Below are positions 6,273-13,769 of a stretch of 16,096 nt of DNA, one piece after another (the first letter of the stretch is position 1; every line of letters begins with the position of its first letter). Location of the stretch: the NCBI GenBank assembly GCA_026195755.1, contig JAPHRL010000240.1, forward strand, positions 1 to 16,096, in the 5' to 3' direction. This DNA is from Kangiella sp. (GTDB taxonomy: Bacteria; Pseudomonadota; Gammaproteobacteria; Enterobacterales; Kangiellaceae). The position numbers were made by a program, and so were the translations under genes. The notes beneath the pieces are model-generated. The model saw only the letters and a program-made list of their open reading frames with translations. It was not told where the DNA came from and made no database searches.

Positions 6273-7304
6273 GTTATTACTATCCTACACAAATGGCTGG
6301 GCCTGGTGCTCAGCCTTTGGCTTTTATTGGTAGCGATAACTGGAACCTTGCTGCTCTTTAAAACGGAATTGTTGCAGCTGACCTATTCCCGATTGAATTT
6401 ACCCGCTATTCCATCACAGGAACAGGCCGCTAAGGTCTTTGACCAACGTCCTGCTAATTATGGATTTGTGCCATCTGAATATCATCCGTGGATTGAGACC
6501 GTTGATGATCAAGGGACTCACCATTATTACTCAGCAGAAGGTGACTTATTGTTGTCGCGCCCGGCGATGGGTGACTGGATTGAATGGATGGTCGAGTTTC
6601 ACCATCATCTTTTTTTGCACGATTTGGGTAAAGAGTTACAGGGTATTTTGGGTATTGGCTGTCTGTTATTGATTTTCTCTGGGTTAATAAAGTGGTGGCC
6701 TCGAAAGCGATGGAGCAAGAAGGATTTATCGGTAAGACTGTCAAAACCAAGTCAGAAGCAATGGGGCCAGACTTTGTGGCAGTCCCATCGGACTGTTGGC
6801 GTGATACTGTTTTTTCCAATCTTAATCGCTGTAGCAACTGGTACCGCCATGATGTATAGCACTGCCGTGGGAGCAGCTCTACAGACACTCTTCCCTCAGG
6901 ACGGTCAAGAGCGCCCATCAATAGATATTCCCACTTTAAGCAGTGCAAGCTGGCAGGAACGGTTTACGGCAGCCGAAGCCATAATGCCCGAAGCCCAACC
7001 AAAATTAATATCCTGGGCTTCAAACAGTATGCGAATGACTCAGCCTGAAGAGTGGCACAAAAATGGTCGCACAAGAATTGCCTTTGATCCCGAAACCCAT
7101 CAAATTACCGAATGGACCAATATTCGTGAGCAGACTTTGGGCTATCGACTAGCGCAAAAAGTCTATCCACTTCATATCGCCAATATTGGTGGAAATACCT
7201 ACCTGACGCTGATATTCCTAAGTGGATTGGCTTTGATTTTGTTATCGGTTACTGGAGTTTGGTTTTGGGTATGGTGCAGGAAGAAGCGTAAGGTCAGAAG
7301 TTAG
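6258..7304 (+). CDS. PepSY-associated transmembrane protein (PiuB-like), probable siderophore-iron release partner
   Basis: This encodes 348 residues with four strong membrane helices at about 13-34, 126-147, 179-202 and 313-338. This is the topology of PepSY-TM proteins, with two periplasmic segments between helices 1-2 and 3-4. His residues typical of the family sit near helix ends: H11 before helix 1, H115-117 and H121 before helix 2, H177 before helix 3 and H306 before helix 4. They are candidate heme or metal ligands. Homologous proteins next to TonB siderophore receptors are implicated in inner-membrane reduction and release of siderophore iron; that role is inferred from context. It begins 42 bp after the receptor, with no terminator or clear promoter between, so an operon is likely, with initiation possibly tuned by the inverted repeat at 6235-6272. 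Confidence 0.88.
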   Translation: MRTRRVITILHKWLGLVLSLWLLLVAITGTLLLFKTELLQLTYSRLNLPAIPSQEQAAKVFDQRPANYGFVPSEYHPWIETVDDQGTHHYYSAEGDLLLSRPAMGDWIEWMVEFHHHLFLHDLGKELQGILGIGCLLLIFSGLIKWWPRKRWSKKDLSVRLSKPSQKQWGQTLWQSHRTVGVILFFPILIAVATGTAMMYSTAVGAALQTLFPQDGQERPSIDIPTLSSASWQERFTAAEAIMPEAQPKLISWASNSMRMTQPEEWHKNGRTRIAFDPETHQITEWTNIREQTLGYRLAQKVYPLHIANIGGNTYLTLIFLSGLALILLSVTGVWFWVWCRKKRKVRS

Positions 7305-7334
7305 GAAGTATTCAGAGGTCATATTTGCTGACTT

Positions 7335-7370
7335 GATGGGTTACGGCTATTGCATATCGCCTAACCCATC
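7335..7370. terminator. Long stem-loop between convergent genes, possible bidirectional terminator lacking U-tract
   Basis: GATGGGTTA (7335-7343) pairs perfectly with TAACCCATC (7362-7370), and after a single bulged C the stem continues with GGC/GCC. It lies midway between the ends of the PepSY gene (7304) and the phnA-like gene (7408). No T-run follows on either strand, so it may protect 3' ends rather than terminate. Confidence 0.45.
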
Positions 7371-7407
7371 CTATATCCGGTGCTACCTTCAATCGAATAT
7401 TTGTCAG

Positions 7408-7977
7408 CTATGACTTTTTTACGTAGGCGGCAATAATGACGATTCTTTGCCCATTAACACGACCTTCAATATGCAAAGGGTTGTCGCTTAAGGAAATGCC
7501 GCGTACTGCGGTGCCTCTTTTGGCGGTGAAGCCTCCGCCTTTGACCTCTAGGTCTTTAATTAAAACTACATTATCACCAGCTTGTAATGGCGTGCCATTG
7601 CTGTCCAATGTTGGTTCGCGCGAGTCATCGGCTAGGGTCATTTCAGCCCATTGACGCACTTCATCTTCCATGTACATCATATCGAGCTGATCTTGAGCCC
7701 AGGTTTCACCCATGCTTGCGAGCTTTTTGAGCATTCTCCAGGACATCACCTGGACAGCAGAAACCTGACTCCACATCGAATCATTTAAACAACGCCAATG
7801 GTTGACGTCCATCGACTCTGGAGCTTCGAGCTGATTGGAACAGGTTGAACAAACTAGAATGCACTTATCGGAGTTTGCTTCTGCTGGCGGGACTTCATAA
7901 ACGGATAAATTTTCGCTAGAGCCACATAGTTCACATTGATTGTTGGCGCGTTCAGTTAGGGTATTAAGAATGCTCAT
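7408..7977 (-). CDS. PhnA-domain protein, long form with zinc-ribbon N-terminus
   Basis: This encodes 189 residues. The N-terminal part has C15-x-x-C18, C39 and C43-x-x-C46, a zinc-ribbon/HNH-like Cys arrangement. A helical middle follows, and from about residue 118 the PhnA (YjdM) beta-barrel domain: DSNGTPLQAGDNVVLIKDL, VKGGGFTAKRGTAVRGI and HIEGRVNGQRIVI. The E. coli PhnA/YjdM protein is about 110 residues; the longer version seen here is common in other proteobacteria. Despite the historical name it is not a phosphonate-degrading enzyme, and its role is unclear. The ATG at 7977 has AGGGAG upstream, but that Shine-Dalgarno overlaps one arm of the hairpin at 7988-8021. The DUF1269-like gene at 8052-8585 is 74 bp upstream on the same strand. 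Confidence 0.88.
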   Translation of the reverse strand: MSILNTLTERANNQCELCGSSENLSVYEVPPAEANSDKCILVCSTCSNQLEAPESMDVNHWRCLNDSMWSQVSAVQVMSWRMLKKLASMGETWAQDQLDMMYMEDEVRQWAEMTLADDSREPTLDSNGTPLQAGDNVVLIKDLEVKGGGFTAKRGTAVRGISLSDNPLHIEGRVNGQRIVIIAAYVKKS

Positions 7978-7987
7978 GGCAAGGACT

Positions 7988-8021
7988 CCCTGAAAAAGGC
8001 GCTATTATGCCTCTTTCAGGG
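7988..8021 (-). promoter_or_regulatory. Hairpin between the DUF1269-like gene and phnA; terminator or attenuator
   Basis: Arms 7988-8000 and 8009-8021 form a 13-bp stem with one mismatch around an 8-nt loop. On the minus strand the inner GGC/GCC pairs are followed by TTTTT, so a shorter version could terminate the upstream transcript, while the full stem ends in the CAGGG that begins the phnA Shine-Dalgarno. It could therefore be a terminator, or a structure limiting phnA translation. Confidence 0.45.
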
Positions 8022-8051
8022 GGTAATTGAAACGCGGGGTAAACAAACAGC

Positions 8052-8585
8052 TCAGTGCATACGTTCCATGATGTCCAAAGGAATGGTGGTTTCCACTTCG
8101 TCACTGACCAGTTTAAGGTTGGGGTGATACTGTAATACTGTTTTGATATGTTTAGCCTCGGACAAACTGAGATCAATCAGCAGCAAATATTCTCCCTCAT
8201 CAACGAAATGATAGAAGTCTTTAAGGGCATGATTTTTAGTTTGTAAGCCTATAAAGCCACCCAGCCATGTGCCAAAAGCTGTAAACACAATGAGAGTGGT
8301 AAGTATCCCCCAAAAGCCATAGTAACCACTGAATACCTCAGAAGCGGCAAAAATCAGGCTGGCAAGAATACCGGCAGCTAAGCCATAACGTACTCCTTTA
8401 CTCCAGCCATTAAGGATATCGGTTTTATACCAGGTATTAGCAGCATTCAAACCCCGTCTTAGTAATTGACCATCCTGTTTGGCAATGACATGCAGGTGGG
8501 CATCTTCAACACCAGCATCGCGGAGATCTTTATAGGTGTTTTCAATTTCTGCGAGGTTGTCGCATCGATAGAGTAAGCGTGACAT
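8052..8585 (-). CDS. DUF1269-like integral membrane protein (second paralogue)
   Basis: This encodes 177 residues from the ATG at 8585, with a near-perfect AAGGAGG six bases upstream. The architecture is the same as the copy at 570-1106: an N-terminal soluble module with HLHVIAKQDG and LLRRGLN, two hydrophobic Gly/Ala-rich segments in the middle (about 65-85 and 90-117), then a C-terminal module with GEYLLLIDL, YHPNL, and the ending VSDEVETTIPLDIMERMH. The repeated ending 'SDE..T.IP.D.M' and the start MSRLLY point to a duplication of one ancestral gene. The family function is unknown. A palindromic element at 8620-8642 lies just upstream of the gene. Confidence 0.8.
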   Translation of the reverse strand: MSRLLYRCDNLAEIENTYKDLRDAGVEDAHLHVIAKQDGQLLRRGLNAANTWYKTDILNGWSKGVRYGLAAGILASLIFAASEVFSGYYGFWGILTTLIVFTAFGTWLGGFIGLQTKNHALKDFYHFVDEGEYLLLIDLSLSEAKHIKTVLQYHPNLKLVSDEVETTIPLDIMERMH

Positions 8586-8619
8586 GATTAACCTCCTTAT
8601 CTAGCATTACATGAGAACA

Positions 8620-8642
8620 TTTTAACAGTATTGCTGTTTAAA
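8620..8642. promoter_or_regulatory. Imperfect palindrome upstream of the second DUF1269-like gene
   Basis: TTTTAACAG-TATTG-CTGTTTAAA has one mismatch in its 9-bp arms. On the minus strand its right part contains TAAAAT, usable as a -10 box for the gene starting at 8585, so the dyad could be an operator. No convincing -35 was found. Confidence 0.3.
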
Positions 8643-8858
8643 TAATGTACAGTTGCGCGCATTATTCGGAAATAATCATGCTGAATATGGAGTGTGGGAA
8701 GCGATTTGGATGATGGGTTATAAACTATGGAGAGTTTGTAACTAATTGTTTTTAATGGCATTTACCCATTTTTACCCTATATAAAGCTGGTCAAACTGAA
8801 TATTCCCACCTAGAGTGTAGATTGACAAATAAAACCAATCATTGGAGTCACATTGATT

Positions 8859-9377
8859 ATGAATAAAATATGCTTTGCTTTAACAAGCCTAGCCTTAGTT
8901 TCGCCTCTAAAAGCTCATGAATTACCAACCGACTCATTCAATACTAATAATACTAATGTCGCTGTTGTAGTGAGCTTTAACTTTAATGAAGCACAATTGA
9001 GCCATCAATATACCAATTATGCGCAGTTTTTTGACTATGCCAGCTGGTTGGCGCATAAGAAGGGCGACACACAATCAAAAGAGACTTGTGAGTTAGGTAG
9101 TGAGAAGGTGTCGAACCAGAAGACCTGCGGTCAGGTAGACCATTTTTATCAAGCAGCAATGATTGGTACCAATACCTGTAATGCTTATTCGTCGCTTCAT
9201 GCCGATCAATACCCACAGGGATTGATCCCCCGTTTTACGGCACCTCGCAGCTTTGTGGATAATTTACAGGCCGCAGATGGACATCATGATAACTATGACT
9301 TTACCCAAGGGCTGAGCTTCGACTGTGTTTACGAGATACGTGAAGTAGAGCCGATAAAAGTTCGTAGCACTTTTTAA
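8859..9377 (+). CDS. Small secreted protein of unknown function with four mature cysteines
   Basis: This encodes 172 residues from the ATG at 8859. GGAG at 8844-8847 is 11 nt upstream; a TTG two codons earlier at 8853 would have 5-nt spacing and cannot be excluded. Residues 1-19 form a classical signal peptide (charged Lys, hydrophobic core, SPLKA cleavage before HE). The mature protein is soluble, rich in Asn, His and Tyr, with Cys at about 77, 90, 107 and 156, enough for two disulfides in the periplasm or outside the cell. The segment VAVVVSFNFNEAQLSHQY looks like a beta strand followed by a helix. I do not recognise a family. It converges with the TPR gene with 3 bp between stop codons. 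Confidence 0.72.
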   Translation: MNKICFALTSLALVSPLKAHELPTDSFNTNNTNVAVVVSFNFNEAQLSHQYTNYAQFFDYASWLAHKKGDTQSKETCELGSEKVSNQKTCGQVDHFYQAAMIGTNTCNAYSSLHADQYPQGLIPRFTAPRSFVDNLQAADGHHDNYDFTQGLSFDCVYEIREVEPIKVRSTF

Positions 9378-9380
9378 GCT

Positions 9381-11204
9381 TTAACCATGTTCCATGGACC
9401 GGGCTTTAATAAGTGACATAACTTGTTCAAGTTTGTCTTCTAATAAAGCTCGGTCACTTTGGCTTAGCTCACATTCCGCCAATACGTAATGACTCGTTTT
9501 AACTACATTGCGCCAACGCGGGTTCTGCGGGATTTTCTGGATATTCAGGTATTTATCCAGAGATCGTGTTCTTAGTCGACCTTCATCAATCGACACTCGC
9601 CATATACGGCTTTTTTCGGCAAGCTCAATCCTGTCCAACTGACTCGCTTTCTCCCATAGATTAACCGTTTCTATCAGTAGTTCTACCAAGGACTGTCTAA
9701 ATTGCTCATCTGTGCAAGTTTCTGCATCCGCTCCTGGTTCGGTTGCGCTGTTATTTTCCTTCCCCTGAGTGTTAGCGTTTTCTTGATCCTGTAGTGCCTC
9801 TGACTCTAGCAGTAATAACTTTTCTTTATGCGACTTAATGGAGGCAAGCAAAGCCTGCTTTTCTTTACGTTTGCGATAGCTTAGGAAAACGAGCAAAAAG
9901 GCCAGAGCCAGAAGGATGATTAATGAACCAAGAATGATATTGGATAATGAACGGATTCTATTGCTTTGTTTTTCATTGGCCAATTGTTCGGTAACCAACT
10001 GTCGTTCAAGGCGTTCTTTAGCTATTTGCTGATTGATTAATTGCAGGTCGGCTTGGTATTGCGCCTGTAATTCTTGCTCTTTGTTCTGGTAATGTTTGTT
10101 TAGGTGCTCTAAGGCTTTTTGGTATTGACCCCGTTGGTCATAAATGGTGTACAAGAGTTGATGAGTATCACTAAGAACCTTGGGATTATTGGCTGGTTTA
10201 GATTGGTTTATTGCATAGTTTGCCTGCAACTGGGCTTGCTCATAATTCCCATCCAAATAGCTGATGTAGGCTTTAATGTAGTAAATTTCATCAAGATAAT
10301 TTGAGTCATCTTTTGCGAATTTTAGTGCTTCGTCTATAAATTTACGCGCTTCGGTGCTTTGTTTTTGCTTGATATGAACCAGAGCAAGATTTTTTAAAGC
10401 CCTGACTTTTTCATTGTTTGAAAGCTTGGTAGAGTAGGTGGCAATAATTTTGTCTATGTATTGGTTTTGTTTCTCATTATTGCCGTTGAGCGCATATATG
10501 ACGGCGAGATCTTCGTAGAGGTGGGAAATATTCGACATAACGCGAACATCAAAGTCATCAATCTGAGTGTAATCCAAATAGGTTTGTAATGCCTGTTCGT
10601 AATAGCTGATCGACTGTTCGATATCCCCCATATCTTTATTCAACAAGCCAAGGTTATTAAGTGTGGTGCCGACATAATAGAGATTGCCGATCAACTCCTT
10701 ATGTTTAAGGCTTTCTTGGTAATATAAAAGAGCACTTTTATATTTGAGAAGTTTGTGATGAATAAGTCCTAGATCATTGCTGCTTTTAGCTATCCACTCT
10801 ATGTTCTGCTCTCGCTGTGCAATGGTGTAAGCCTGCTCTAATTGTATCTTTGCCTGTTCATAATCCTCTTGATGTAAGAGCCTGAGGCCGACCATTCGAT
10901 ACCAGCGATATTGGATCTCTGTATCACCAAGAAAAAACTCACTTTGTTTAATTTTGGCTAAATAGTAATCTGTATCGGCATAATGCCCCTGTTGCGAGTA
11001 TAAGTCGGCTAATTCAAGCCAGAGCTGAGTCGTCACTGGAGAGCTTTTGTTTTGCTGAGCTTCCAGGGAGTTCAAGCAGGTTTTCAGAGCTTCAGAGTGT
11101 GGACGTGACTTGATGGCGCTCTGGCATTGGCTCAGAGACTCTGCATCACTAGCCAAACTGGTATTGGATAAGCTCCAAAACAGTAAAAAGACCCCAATTC
11201 TCAT
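9381..11204 (-). CDS. TPR-repeat membrane sensor-like protein with unassigned cytoplasmic output region
   Basis: This encodes 607 residues. A signal peptide (1-18, MRIGVFLLFWSLSNTSLA) is followed by a periplasmic array of tetratricopeptide repeats covering roughly 20-370, with clear units such as AKSSNDLGLIHHKLLKYKSA and GTTLNNLGLLNKDMGDIEQS. A coiled coil (about 370-412, rich in Gln, Glu and Lys) leads into one transmembrane helix at about 416-438 (LSNIILGSLIILLALAFLLV) ending in basic SYRKRKEK. The cytoplasmic part has a short helix, a low-complexity acidic linker (about 460-490) and a conserved-looking C-terminal region (about 500-607) with SRIWRVSIDEGRLRTRSLDKYL and NPRWRNVVKT. TPR-coil-helix followed by a cytoplasmic domain is the layout of TPR sensor kinases and diguanylate cyclases, but no kinase or GGDEF motif is present. 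No Shine-Dalgarno is evident. Confidence 0.82.
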   Translation of the reverse strand: MRIGVFLLFWSLSNTSLASDAESLSQCQSAIKSRPHSEALKTCLNSLEAQQNKSSPVTTQLWLELADLYSQQGHYADTDYYLAKIKQSEFFLGDTEIQYRWYRMVGLRLLHQEDYEQAKIQLEQAYTIAQREQNIEWIAKSSNDLGLIHHKLLKYKSALLYYQESLKHKELIGNLYYVGTTLNNLGLLNKDMGDIEQSISYYEQALQTYLDYTQIDDFDVRVMSNISHLYEDLAVIYALNGNNEKQNQYIDKIIATYSTKLSNNEKVRALKNLALVHIKQKQSTEARKFIDEALKFAKDDSNYLDEIYYIKAYISYLDGNYEQAQLQANYAINQSKPANNPKVLSDTHQLLYTIYDQRGQYQKALEHLNKHYQNKEQELQAQYQADLQLINQQIAKERLERQLVTEQLANEKQSNRIRSLSNIILGSLIILLALAFLLVFLSYRKRKEKQALLASIKSHKEKLLLLESEALQDQENANTQGKENNSATEPGADAETCTDEQFRQSLVELLIETVNLWEKASQLDRIELAEKSRIWRVSIDEGRLRTRSLDKYLNIQKIPQNPRWRNVVKTSHYVLAECELSQSDRALLEDKLEQVMSLIKARSMEHG

Positions 11205-11241
11205 AATGTTTTAATTTTTTCTGCTGATGTGCGCAAAGCAT

Positions 11242-11270
11242 AGCATATCAATAGCTTAACTGAGTATTAA
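11242..11270 (-). promoter_or_regulatory. Possible sigma70 promoter for the TPR protein gene
   Basis: On the minus strand TTAATA (11265-11270) and TATGCT (11242-11247) are 17 nt apart, about 40 nt before the ATG at 11204. Both boxes are partial matches. Confidence 0.4.
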
Positions 11271-11359
11271 CAGAAAGCCGCCATCCCGCACATAATGATA
11301 AGTAACCCGTTAAACACTTATTTTGTTGATATTTGTTACATATTAGCGGACGGCGTGCC

Positions 11360-11388
11360 TTGCCTATTGGCAATAGAGTCCGTATAAA
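11360..11388 (+). promoter_or_regulatory. Sigma70 promoter of the M3 peptidase gene with inverted repeat over the -35
   Basis: TTGCCT (11360-11365) and TATAAA (11383-11388) are separated by exactly 17 nt. The -35 lies within the dyad TTGCC-TATT-GGCAA (11360-11373), a possible operator. Transcription from here would give a leader of about 110 nt. Confidence 0.55.
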
Positions 11389-11410
11389 CGATGAGTTAAG
11401 TACGATTTTG

Positions 11411-11432
11411 ACGCACTTGTTGGTAGGTGCGT
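11411..11432 (+). promoter_or_regulatory. Leader hairpin upstream of the M3 peptidase gene
   Basis: ACGCAC (11411-11416) and GTGCGT (11427-11432) are perfect arms with a 10-nt loop in the predicted 5' leader. No T-tract follows. It may stabilise the mRNA; nothing more can be said. Confidence 0.3.
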
Positions 11433-11507
11433 ATTGGGGAAATGTGAATTTTAAATCACTATTTTTAAAGCAAAGTAGTATCAAGGCAATAATTGATTAA
11501 GGTATAT

Positions 11508-13715
11508 ATGATGAAGAAACTAACCGTAGCCGCAGCCGTAATGTCTGCATTCATTGCAACAGGGTGTTCGAACGACAGTTCGGAAAAGCAAAGCTCTGCT
11601 GATTCTGAAAAAGCCCAGTCTGCCCAATCAGTCGATGGAGCTAACGGTACGGATACCAATGACGATGTAACTGCATCGAATCCATTTTTTAAAGAGTGGA
11701 GTACGCCTTATGGCATGCCACCTTTCGAACAAATTAAAGATGAACACTTCAAACCCGCTTTTGCTAAAGCGATTGCTGAAGTTCGTATGGAAGTGGATGA
11801 AATTGCCAATAACCCTGATGAGCCAACTTTCGCTAATACGATTGAGGCGATGGAATATAATGGCAAGTTATTGAATAAAGTGACGAATGTTTTTTACAAT
11901 CTGACGTCAGCTAATACTAATCCGACATTACAAGCTATTTCAAAAGAGATCGGTCCTCAGCTTTCTTCGCTGCGCGACGATGTTAATTTAAACGAAAATT
12001 TATTTAAGCGTGTTTCTGCGCTCTACGCGACAAAAGATGAGCTTGGTTTGCGTCCCGATCAAATGCGTCTATTGGAAGACAGCTATAAGTCATTTGTACG
12101 CGGCGGTGCGGAGCTGAATGATGAGCAAAAACAAAAGTTGCGTGAGCTGAACAAGAAAGAGACTCAATTGTCATTGCAGTTTGCCGAAAATGTTCTTGCT
12201 GAAACCAATGACTGGGAATTGGTCATTGATAATAAGGAAGACTTGGCTGGTCTACCTCAATGGTTCATTGATGCTTCAGCAAAGACAGCTGAAGAGCGTG
12301 GCCATGAGGGCAAGTGGGTTATCACAACTCATCGCACAAGCAAGGACCCTTTCCTGGTAAATTCTACCAAGCGTGATCTCCGAGAAAAAGTCTATTACGC
12401 CTATACTCACCGTGGCGACAATGGTAACGAGTATGACAATAATAAGATCTCTGCTGAGTTAGCAACTTTGCGTGCTGAGAAGGCTAATTTAATGGGATAC
12501 AAGTCTCATGCCGATTTTGTATTAGAAGAACGTACTGCGAAAAATCCGGACAATGTTTATGAGCTATTAAATCAAGTTTGGCCGGTAGCGCTTGAGCAAG
12601 CTAAATCTGAAGCAGCAGCGATGCAAGAGGTTATTAACCAGGAGGGCGGTGACTTTACTTTTGCAGCACACGATTGGCGTCATTATGCCGAGAAGGTACG
12701 TCAAGAGAGATATTCATTGAACGATGAGGAAGTGAAGCCATATTTCTCATTAGAAAGTACGTTGCAGGGCGTTTTTTATACCGCTAATCAATTATTCGGT
12801 ATGAATTTCAAAGAGCGTTTTGACTTGCCGAAATATCATGATGATGTTCGGACCTTTGAGGTGACAGACGAAAAGGGCGAGCTGATTGGTATTTATCTGA
12901 CTGACCATTATGTTCGTGATGGAAAGCGGGGTGGTGCCTGGATGAACTCCTATCGTAAACAGTTTGTGACTGAAGATGGTGAGTTCGTTAAACCCATTAT
13001 CGTTAATGTTCTGAATTATCCACGTCCTGTAGGCGATGAACCAACGCTATTAACATTTGATCAAGCCAGTACCTTGTTCCATGAGTTTGGGCATGCTGCG
13101 CATGGTCTTTTATCAGACGGTGTTTATCCATCGCAAACGGGTACTTCTGTGCCTCGTGACTTTGTTGAGTTCCCATCACAAGTTATGGAAAACTGGATGT
13201 TAGAGCCAGAAGTTCTGGCTAAATTTGCCAAGCACTACAAAACTGGCGAAGTCATTCCTCAGGAAATGGTCGATAAGATTCAGGCTGCTTCACAGTTTAA
13301 TCAAGGGTTCGCCACTACTGAATATATGGCTGCTACTTTGTTAGACTTAGCGTGGCATACCCAAGAAGCTGGAGCTGATATTCAAGATGCTAATGCATTC
13401 GAGAAAGCTGTACTAAATGATCTGGGACTTATTCCAGAAATTGCACCGCGCTACAGAACCACTTACTTCTCGCACATCTTCTCAGGTGGTTACTCAGCGG
13501 GTTATTACAGCTACATCTGGTCAGAAATCTTCGCTGCTGATGCTTATCAGGCATTCCGCGAAAACGGTATTTTCGATAAAGAAACTGCGGATAAGTTTGT
13601 CGAGTTCATCTTGTCCAAAGGCGGTACTCAAGATCCATTGGAGTTGTATAAGAAATTCCGAGGCAAAGAAGCTGATCCTAAGTACTTACTGAAAAGTCGA
13701 GGTTTAATTGATTAA
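11508..13715 (+). CDS. M3-family zinc metallopeptidase, Dcp-like, predicted lipoprotein
   Basis: This encodes 735 residues from the ATG at 11508 (or the adjacent ATG at 11511), with AAGG just upstream; a TTG at 11493 is rejected. The N-terminus is a signal peptide ending in the lipobox A-T-G-C (Cys at about 19), then a Ser/Asp/Glu-rich linker to about residue 60, so the enzyme should be membrane-anchored in the periplasm. The gluzincin motif HEFGH is at residues 525-529 with the third zinc ligand E554 in DFVEFPSQVMENW, 25 residues after the second His, as in family M3. The C-terminal GGYSAGYYSYIWSEIFAADAYQAF is the substrate-tyrosine region typical of peptidyl-dipeptidase Dcp and oligopeptidase A. 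Dcp-type enzymes remove C-terminal dipeptides; that specificity is inferred. E. coli Dcp is about 680 residues, the extra length here being the lipid-anchored leader. Confidence 0.93.
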   Translation: MMKKLTVAAAVMSAFIATGCSNDSSEKQSSADSEKAQSAQSVDGANGTDTNDDVTASNPFFKEWSTPYGMPPFEQIKDEHFKPAFAKAIAEVRMEVDEIANNPDEPTFANTIEAMEYNGKLLNKVTNVFYNLTSANTNPTLQAISKEIGPQLSSLRDDVNLNENLFKRVSALYATKDELGLRPDQMRLLEDSYKSFVRGGAELNDEQKQKLRELNKKETQLSLQFAENVLAETNDWELVIDNKEDLAGLPQWFIDASAKTAEERGHEGKWVITTHRTSKDPFLVNSTKRDLREKVYYAYTHRGDNGNEYDNNKISAELATLRAEKANLMGYKSHADFVLEERTAKNPDNVYELLNQVWPVALEQAKSEAAAMQEVINQEGGDFTFAAHDWRHYAEKVRQERYSLNDEEVKPYFSLESTLQGVFYTANQLFGMNFKERFDLPKYHDDVRTFEVTDEKGELIGIYLTDHYVRDGKRGGAWMNSYRKQFVTEDGEFVKPIIVNVLNYPRPVGDEPTLLTFDQASTLFHEFGHAAHGLLSDGVYPSQTGTSVPRDFVEFPSQVMENWMLEPEVLAKFAKHYKTGEVIPQEMVDKIQAASQFNQGFATTEYMAATLLDLAWHTQEAGADIQDANAFEKAVLNDLGLIPEIAPRYRTTYFSHIFSGGYSAGYYSYIWSEIFAADAYQAFRENGIFDKETADKFVEFILSKGGTQDPLELYKKFRGKEADPKYLLKSRGLID

Positions 13716-13743
13716 ATCAAATTGATTAATTGTAAAGTGTCTT

Positions 13744-13769
13744 AAAGCCACCTTCGGGTGGCTTTTTTT
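13744..13769 (+). terminator. Intrinsic terminator after the M3 peptidase gene
   Basis: AAAGCCACC-TTCG-GGTGGCTTT is a perfect 9-bp stem with a TTCG tetraloop, followed by a T-run to 13769. It starts 28 nt after the stop codon. Confidence 0.95.

Noticed and set aside
6454..6948. 164-residue minus-strand frame opposite the PepSY gene
   Set aside because: It is a shadow of the PepSY frame; no ribosome site or recognisable protein features.
8822..8850. Consensus-like TTGACA upstream of the secreted-protein gene
   Set aside because: No acceptable -10 follows at 15-19 nt; the spacing falls on the ribosome-binding site.
11491..13729. AATTGATTAA occurs at 11491, 13706 and 13720, flanking the M3 peptidase gene, like target-site duplications
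   Set aside because: The sequence is short and AT-rich, one copy includes the stop codon, there are no inverted ends or transposase, and chance recurrence is plausible.
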